Assembly (NCBI RefSeq): GCF_022012335.1
Contig: NZ_JAKLTO010000006.1
Span: 62,001 to 126,000, forward strand
Origin: Flavobacterium sp. SM15
GTDB taxonomy: Bacteria > Bacteroidota > Bacteroidia > Flavobacteriales > Flavobacteriaceae
Length of the DNA stretch: 64,000 bases
Direction of reading: 5' to 3'
Both the position numbers and the translations under genes were made by a program. How positions within the stretch are numbered: position 1 is the stretch's first letter; each line of letters opens with the position of its first letter. The notes beneath the pieces are model-generated. The model was not told the DNA's origin. It ran no database searches and was given only the letters and a program-made list of their open reading frames with translations. Below are positions 58,553 to 64,000 of the stretch, in pieces.

Positions 58553-60349
58553 TTAAAAGCAATAAGCGTTCTCTGCTACTAATTTCGAAGCGATAGTTTC
58601 ACGTAAAGCAACTACATTAGGCATATTTGTATATTTTGTAAAACGGCGTAATCCCATTAACATCATGCGTTGTTCGTCGCCTTCAGCAAAAGAAACAATT
58701 CCTTCTTTTCCTTTCTGAGCGATAATGTCAACTGCGTGATATAAGTACAATTGCGCCATTGCGATTTGTTCTTTCACATTAGCTTCACCTTTAGATTTTG
58801 CTAATTTTTCAGTTCTTAAAATTGCAGATTCCGCCATGTAAATTTCAATTAGCATATCGGCAGCGGCCATTAATAACTGTTGATGAGCTTCTAAATCCGG
58901 GCCATATTTTTGTACTGCGGAACCGGCTACCATTAAGAATGCTTTTTTCAGTTTCCCGATTAATTCTTTTTCTTCGGAAAACAATTCTGAATAATCTGGA
59001 GTCTCGAAAGATGGAATTCCCATCAATTCTTCTGCAACTTTCATTGCCGGACCTAATAAATCCACGTGGCCTTTCATTGCTTTTTTGATCAACATTCCTA
59101 CGGAAAGCATACGGTTGATTTCATTAGTACCTTCGTAAATACGTGCGATACGAGCATCTCTCCAAGCTGATTCCATTGGTGTGTCTTCAGAGAATCCCAT
59201 ACCACCGAAGATCTGGATTCCTTCATCGGAACAATTTTGAATATCTTCAGAAACTGCAACTTTTAGGATAGAACACTCGATAGCAAATTCTTCAACACCT
59301 TTTAGTTCAGCTTCCTGATGTGAATTTCCTTCAGCCACACGAGCATTGATTCTTTCTTCAATACTTCCACCAGCTCTATAAGAAGCACTTTCCCCAGCAT
59401 AAGCTGAAGCAGCCATTTCTGCTAATTTTGAACGGATAGCGCCAAAGTTTGCAATTGGTGTGTTGAACTGCATTCTTTCCGTAGCATATTTTACAGCACC
59501 TGTGATGGTTCTTCTTTGAGCATCCAAACAAGCTGCTGCTAATTTGATACGACCAACGTTTAAGGCGTTCATCGCGATTTTGAAACCTTCTCCACGACCA
59601 GCCAACATGTTTTCTGCAGGTACAACAGTGTCGCTAAAGAAAACCTGACGGGTAGAAGAGGAGCGGATTCCTAATTTGTGCTCTTCCTCACCTAAAGTGA
59701 TTCCGTTTGGATTTGCAGGATCATATTCTACGATGAAACCGGTAATGTTTTTATCGTCTTCGATTCTAGCGAAAACAATCATTAAGTGACAGAAACCTGC
59801 GTTGGAAATCCACATTTTCTGACCGTTGATTTTGTATGATTTACCGTCAGCAGAAAGTTCTGCTTTGGTTTTTCCTGAATTTGCATCCGAACCAGCTCCC
59901 GGCTCAGTCAAACAGTACGAACCAAACCATTCTCCAGTTGCTAATTTCGGAACGTATTTTTTCTTTTGTTCTTCGGTACCGTATAAAGTAATTGGCATAG
60001 TACCAATTCCTGTGTGCGCACCGAATGCTGTTGAGAAAGAACCTGTTGCTCCGGAAATGTAATCACAAGTAAGCATCGTATTTACGAAGCCCATGCCTAA
60101 ACCACCGTATTCTTCCGGAACGGCTACACCTAAGAAACCTAGCTCTCCGGCTTTTTTCATACACTCTTCAGTGTAGGCATAATCTTTTTTCTCAAATTTA
60201 TCTTTGTGAGCCCATAATTCTTTGTCTACGAATTCTTTAACAGAATCACGCATCATAATTTGCTCTTCGTTGAAATCTTCCGGTGTGAAAATGTTTTCTG
60301 ATTTTGTTTCCTTAACCAAAAACTGTCCACCTCTTGTAATATCTTCCAT
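58553..60349 (-). CDS. Acyl-CoA dehydrogenase, long-C-terminal type
   Basis: 598 residues, typical of the Bacteroidota enzymes that carry an extra C-terminal helical domain of about 200 residues. FAD-dependent first step of beta-oxidation. Core motifs: ACAD N-domain (NTMLTCDYISGATGSFSTAF), middle domain YCLTEPGAGSDANS, catalytic base in RIARIYEGTNEINRML. It is the last gene of the beta-oxidation operon (3HCDH/ECH, thiolase, [IVP-like gene], ACAD) with a terminator downstream. Confidence 0.94.
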   Translation of the reverse strand: MEDITRGGQFLVKETKSENIFTPEDFNEEQIMMRDSVKEFVDKELWAHKDKFEKKDYAYTEECMKKAGELGFLGVAVPEEYGGLGMGFVNTMLTCDYISGATGSFSTAFGAHTGIGTMPITLYGTEEQKKKYVPKLATGEWFGSYCLTEPGAGSDANSGKTKAELSADGKSYKINGQKMWISNAGFCHLMIVFARIEDDKNITGFIVEYDPANPNGITLGEEEHKLGIRSSSTRQVFFSDTVVPAENMLAGRGEGFKIAMNALNVGRIKLAAACLDAQRRTITGAVKYATERMQFNTPIANFGAIRSKLAEMAASAYAGESASYRAGGSIEERINARVAEGNSHQEAELKGVEEFAIECSILKVAVSEDIQNCSDEGIQIFGGMGFSEDTPMESAWRDARIARIYEGTNEINRMLSVGMLIKKAMKGHVDLLGPAMKVAEELMGIPSFETPDYSELFSEEKELIGKLKKAFLMVAGSAVQKYGPDLEAHQQLLMAAADMLIEIYMAESAILRTEKLAKSKGEANVKEQIAMAQLYLYHAVDIIAQKGKEGIVSFAEGDEQRMMLMGLRRFTKYTNMPNVVALRETIASKLVAENAYCF

Positions 60350-60387
60350 AGTTATACTATTTTAAATTTTGAATTATAAATTTTAAA

Positions 60388-60744
60388 TTATTTTGAAATG
60401 CTTTCTTGAGATGTTTTAATTATTTTGGTTATGATATTGATAATATGTTCAATTTCTATTAGATAGGTTTCGGTCGAAATTTTTGTAATCTCTGATTTAT
60501 CTAATAGTCGTAACCAATATTTTGTTTCACGAGCTTCTTTTGAAGCTATTGACATTTTGCTGATGAAATCTTTTTTTGATTGTGCAGCAATTGCTTCTTC
60601 AACATTAGCGCCAATACTTGTTCCACATCTCATTAATTGTTTTGAAATAATGAATTCGTTTTCTTTTTTAAGTTGAACGAATAATGAAATAATTGAAAGT
60701 GAAAAATCAAAAGTCTTATTTGCAATAAGATTATCATTCTTCAT
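60388..60744 (-). CDS. Four-helix-bundle protein of the 23S rRNA intervening-sequence (IVP) family
   Basis: 118 residues, all helical. The family hallmark is intact: TFDFSLSIISLFVQL, IISKQLMRCGTSIGANVEEAIAAQSKKDFISKMSIASKEARETKYWLRLL. First found inside 23S rRNA intervening sequences of Leptospira, it is also frequent in Bacteroidota between unrelated genes; the fold is shared with diversity-generating retroelement Avd proteins, but there is no reverse transcriptase here. It is out of place between thiolase and ACAD, and similar AT-rich sequences flank it on both sides. It may be a mobile or passenger gene. Confidence 0.87.
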   Translation of the reverse strand: MKNDNLIANKTFDFSLSIISLFVQLKKENEFIISKQLMRCGTSIGANVEEAIAAQSKKDFISKMSIASKEARETKYWLRLLDKSEITKISTETYLIEIEHIINIITKIIKTSQESISK

Positions 60745-60773
60745 AAGTTCATTTAAAATTTAAAATTCATCAT

Positions 60774-61955
60774 TTATAATAATTCATAGATTCCTGCTGT
60801 TCCTTGTCCTGTTCCAACACACATGGTCACCATACCGTATTTGCTGCCACGACGTTTCATCTCGTCGAACAACTGAACAGAAAGTTTTGCTCCCGTACAG
60901 CCTAGTGGGTGACCTAAAGCGATTGCGCCACCATTTACGTTGATGATTTCCGGATTCAAGTCTAATTCGCGTATTACCGCTAACGATTGTGCTGCAAAAG
61001 CTTCGTTTAACTCAATTAATTCGATGTCTTTAATTTGTAAACCAGCTTGTTGTACAGCTTTCGGAATAGCTTTAACGGGACCGATTCCCATGATTCTTGG
61101 CTCAACCCCTGAAGAAGCGAAGTTTACTAAACGTGCGATTGGCTCAAGGTTTAATTCTTTTACCATTTCTTCCGACATTACCAGTACGAATGCCGCTCCA
61201 TCGCTCATTTGGGAAGAGTTACCCGCTGTAACCGATCCATCCGCTGCGAAAACAGGTTTTAGTTTTCCTAAAGCTTCTTTATTGGTATCAGCTCTTGGTC
61301 CTTCATCTTTGGTTACCGTATAAGATTTGGTTTCTTTTTTACCATTTTCATTGATGAAGGTCTGCTCAATAGTGATAGGAACGATTTGTTTGTCGAATTT
61401 CCCTTCAGCCTGAGCTTTCAAAGCTTTCATATGGGAATTGTACGCAAACTCGTCCTGATCTTCACGGGAAACATTGAATTGTTTGGCAACTGCTTCTGCA
61501 GTTAAACCCATTCCCCAGTAATAATCTTCATGACCTGCTGCAGCTGCTTTATAATCTGGAGTCGGTTTGTAACCACCCATCGGAATATAACTCATGCTTT
61601 CTGCACCACCGGCAATGATACAATGTGCCATTCCGGATTGGATTTTTGCTGTTGCCATTCCGATAGTTTCTAATCCTGAGGCACAGTAACGGTTTACGGT
61701 AACACCCGGAACATCATCAATTTTCAATCCCATTAAGGAAATTAATCGACCTACGTTCAAACCTTGTTCGGCTTCCGGCATGGCGTTTCCTACCATTACG
61801 TCGTCGATTCTGGTTTTGTCGAAATTTGGCAACTCGTTCATCATGTATTCGATGGTTTCGGCTGCTAATTCATCAGGTCTTTTAAAACGGAACACTCCTT
61901 TCGGTGCTTTACCAACGGCTGTTCTGTATGCTTTAACTATATATGCTGTTTTCAT
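60774..61955 (-). CDS. fadA: Acetyl-CoA acyltransferase (thiolase) of beta-oxidation
   Basis: 393 residues. Nucleophile Cys91 in VNRYCASGLETIG, the His in NVNGGAIALGHPLGCTGA and the second Cys in VTMCVGTGQG define an active thiolase; the length and sequence resemble FadA/FadI rather than biosynthetic PhaA. It cuts 3-ketoacyl-CoA to acetyl-CoA and a shortened acyl-CoA. The gene follows the multifunctional protein after 3 bases. Confidence 0.95.
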   Translation of the reverse strand: MKTAYIVKAYRTAVGKAPKGVFRFKRPDELAAETIEYMMNELPNFDKTRIDDVMVGNAMPEAEQGLNVGRLISLMGLKIDDVPGVTVNRYCASGLETIGMATAKIQSGMAHCIIAGGAESMSYIPMGGYKPTPDYKAAAAGHEDYYWGMGLTAEAVAKQFNVSREDQDEFAYNSHMKALKAQAEGKFDKQIVPITIEQTFINENGKKETKSYTVTKDEGPRADTNKEALGKLKPVFAADGSVTAGNSSQMSDGAAFVLVMSEEMVKELNLEPIARLVNFASSGVEPRIMGIGPVKAIPKAVQQAGLQIKDIELIELNEAFAAQSLAVIRELDLNPEIINVNGGAIALGHPLGCTGAKLSVQLFDEMKRRGSKYGMVTMCVGTGQGTAGIYELL

Positions 61956-61958
61956 TAT

Positions 61959-64000
61959 TTAGTTTCTTAGAGGTTTTCCTTTGGTTAACATGAATTGGAT
62001 TCTTTCCAAAGTTTTTCTTTCGGTACAAAGTGATAAGAAGGCTTCTCTTTCTAGGTCTAACAAGTATTGTTCGCTTACTAAAGTTGGTTCGGATAAATCT
62101 CCACCAGCCATTACATAAGCCAATTTGTTAGCGATTTTCTGGTCGTGTTCCGAAATGTATTGTCCGGCAACCATCTGATCGGTTCCAACCAAGAACATAC
62201 CTAAAGCCTGTTTTCCTAAAACTTTGATATCCTTGCGTTTAACTGGCTGAGTATAACCGGCTTCCGCCATTAAAATTGCATGTTTTTTAGCTTCGGCAAT
62301 CTGACGGTCTTTGTTTACAACTACGATATCTTTTCCTTTTTGAAGTACTCCGATGTCGAACCCTTCATAAGCAGAAGTTGCAACTTTAGCCATACCAACA
62401 GTTAAGAAATATTCTTGTAAAGTGTTCAATTCCACATCGTTTTTACGGAAGGTATCGGAAGCTCTTAAAGCCATTTCCTTAGAACCACCACCACCAGGGA
62501 TTACACCAACACCAAATTCTACTAGACCAATATAGGTTTCAGCTGCGGCAACTGCTCTGTCTGCATGCATGGTTAATTCGCAACCACCACCTAAAGTCAT
62601 TCCGTGAGGGGCTGCAATTACAGGGATTCCAGAATAACGAACTTTCATCATTGTGTCTTGAAACATCTTGATTGCTAAGTTTAATTCGTCGTATTCCTGT
62701 TCAACAGCCATCATGAAAATCATGGCTAAGTTAGCTCCAACAGAGAAATTTGCAGCTTGGTTCCCGATTACTAATCCTCGGAAATCTTTTTCAGCTAAAT
62801 CGATGGCTTTGTTGATTCCCTGGATAACACCACCACCAATTGAGTTCATTTTCGACTGGAATTCTAAGTTTAAGATTCCGTCTCCTAAATCCTGAACGAT
62901 TGCCTCGCTGTTACTCCACACTTTTTTAGTTTCACGGATGTTGTTCAAGATGATAAAAGCATCTTGTCCCGGAACTTTAACTTGTGATTTTGAAGCAGTA
63001 TCGTAGTAATGTGTAGCACCTTCTTTTACAGAGTAAAACGATTTGTTACCTGAAGTAATCATTTCAGTAACCCAAGCAGCAGGAGCAAGGCCTTCCGCTT
63101 TCATTAATTCAATTCCTTTTTCTACACCGATGGCATCCCAAATTTCGAATGGTCCGTTTTCCCAACCGAAACCAGCTTTCATGGCATCGTCAATTTTGTA
63201 GAAATCATCAGTAATTTCAGGAACTCTGTTGGAAACGTAAGCAAACATTGCCGAGAAACTTTTTCTGTAGAATTCTCCGGCTTTGTCTTTTCCTTTTACC
63301 AATACTTTGAAACGATCAATTGGTTTGTCAATCGTTTTGGTAAGTTCTAAAGTGGCGAACGATGCTTTTTTAGCCGCTCGGTATTCTAAAGTATCTAAAT
63401 CTAAGGATAGGATATCTTTGTCTACTTTTTTATAGAAACCTTGTCCGGTTTTGCTTCCTAACCATTTGTTTTCCATCATTTTGTTGATGAAATCGGGTAG
63501 TTTGAACAAGTCGTGTGCTTCGTCATTCGGACAGTTTTCGTAGATTCCGTTGGCTACGTGAACCAAAGTGTCCAAACCAACAACATCAACCGTTCTGAAT
63601 GTCGCTGATTTTGGTCTTCCGATAACTGGACCAGTCAATTTATCCACTTCTTCAATAGTTAAGCCCATCTCTTTTACCAAGTGGAATAAACTCTGAATTC
63701 CGAAGATTCCGATTCTGTTTCCGATAAAAGCCGGAGTATCCTTAGCAACAACAGAAGTTTTTCCTAAAAACTTCTCACCATATTCATTCAAGAAATCCAA
63801 TACTTCTTTAGAAGTTTGAGGCCCTGGAATGATTTCGAATAATTTCAAGTAACGAGCCGGGTTAAAGAAGTGCGTTCCGCAGAAATGTTTCTGGAAATCT
63901 TCGCTTCTGCCTTCACTCATAAAATGAATAGGAATACCGGAAGTATTTGAGGTAATTAAAGTTCCCGGTTTTCTGTATTTTTCAATCTGTTCAAAAACAG
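61959..64000 (-). CDS. Beta-oxidation multifunctional protein: 3-hydroxyacyl-CoA dehydrogenase / enoyl-CoA hydratase (5' end outside window)
   Basis: About 680 residues are visible and the frame stays open to the window edge. The NAD-binding 3HCDH domain is first (GTHFFNPARYLKLFEIIPGP), then the 3HCDH C-domain (KTGQGFYKKVDKD, GFGWENGPFEIWD), and an enoyl-CoA hydratase domain at the C-terminus with PHGMTLGGGCELTMHAD and LVEFGVGVIPGGGGSKE. This order (dehydrogenase before hydratase) is the opposite of E. coli FadB and is usual in Bacteroidota. Two steps of beta-oxidation, cytoplasmic. A large part of the NAD-binding motif lies outside the window. It leads the operon with fadA, the IVP-like gene and the ACAD. 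Confidence 0.94.
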   Translation of the reverse strand, partial: VFEQIEKYRKPGTLITSNTSGIPIHFMSEGRSEDFQKHFCGTHFFNPARYLKLFEIIPGPQTSKEVLDFLNEYGEKFLGKTSVVAKDTPAFIGNRIGIFGIQSLFHLVKEMGLTIEEVDKLTGPVIGRPKSATFRTVDVVGLDTLVHVANGIYENCPNDEAHDLFKLPDFINKMMENKWLGSKTGQGFYKKVDKDILSLDLDTLEYRAAKKASFATLELTKTIDKPIDRFKVLVKGKDKAGEFYRKSFSAMFAYVSNRVPEITDDFYKIDDAMKAGFGWENGPFEIWDAIGVEKGIELMKAEGLAPAAWVTEMITSGNKSFYSVKEGATHYYDTASKSQVKVPGQDAFIILNNIRETKKVWSNSEAIVQDLGDGILNLEFQSKMNSIGGGVIQGINKAIDLAEKDFRGLVIGNQAANFSVGANLAMIFMMAVEQEYDELNLAIKMFQDTMMKVRYSGIPVIAAPHGMTLGGGCELTMHADRAVAAAETYIGLVEFGVGVIPGGGGSKEMALRASDTFRKNDVELNTLQEYFLTVGMAKVATSAYEGFDIGVLQKGKDIVVVNKDRQIAEAKKHAILMAEAGYTQPVKRKDIKVLGKQALGMFLVGTDQMVAGQYISEHDQKIANKLAYVMAGGDLSEPTLVSEQYLLDLEREAFLSLCTERKTLERIQFMLTKGKPLRN

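Overview
The window is a stretch of chromosome from a flavobacterium (phylum Bacteroidota, family Flavobacteriaceae, most like Flavobacterium). The evidence is the low G+C content, promoters of the Bacteroidota type (TTTG, about 19 bases, TAnnTTTG), a T9SS C-terminal sorting domain, a PorT-like barrel, an arginine operon with the N-succinyl/N-acetyl-ornithine carbamoyltransferase variant typical of the phylum, bacillithiol-associated YtxJ, and the 3HCDH-then-enoyl-hydratase domain order of the beta-oxidation protein. I see no phage, plasmid, insertion sequence, CRISPR array or rRNA. There is one tRNA (Arg, anticodon ACG).

Layout. 1-3.8 kb: a heavy-metal efflux unit, in which an RND pump fused to its outer-membrane factor is followed by a lipoprotein adaptor. 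4-10 kb: housekeeping and small genes (pcm, smpB, a phosphatase, two GNATs, an MFS carrier, a SnoaL-like lipoprotein). 10.2-14.5 kb: clpB, divergent from ytxJ, a Crp/Fnr regulator and a DinB-like gene. 14.5-22.9 kb: a complete eight-gene arginine operon on the minus strand (GNAT-argG-argC-argD-argF'-argB-argE-argH), preceded by a 300-base leader that encodes a possible 27-residue leader peptide. 23-28.8 kb: a secreted T9SS amidase, a beta-propeller protein, a lipoprotein, a beta-barrel and fumarylacetoacetase. 28.9-38.2 kb: glyA, TauE, a MacAB-like ABC exporter, a pentapeptide-repeat protein and an overlapping histidine kinase/response regulator pair. 38.3-50.1 kb: tRNA-Arg, apt, a BlaI/BlaR1-like pair, an MFS carrier, tatD, tcdA, an SRPBCC/GyrI protein, a MazG-like protein, ilvE, two lipoproteins and mnmD. 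50.2-52.5 kb: a duplicated small-protein locus, then oxyR divergent from dps. 52.5-56 kb: a small secreted protein, a SulP transporter and two beta-carbonic anhydrases, which look like a bicarbonate/CO2 handling cluster. 56-58.4 kb: a LETM1-like protein, a YdeI-like protein and Cu/Zn SOD. 58.5-64 kb: a fatty-acid beta-oxidation operon (multifunctional 3HCDH/ECH, thiolase, acyl-CoA dehydrogenase), with a 23S-IVP-type four-helix-bundle gene inserted between the last two.

The features most worth a second look are mostly non-coding: the leader of the arginine operon; three structured intergenic elements, two of which keep base pairing with different sequence; two hairpin elements that resemble MITEs; phased repeats between clpB and ytxJ; and a duplicated small-protein locus with a shared upstream motif that is not a standard promoter. 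Family names come from recognised motifs and memory; no database search was possible.
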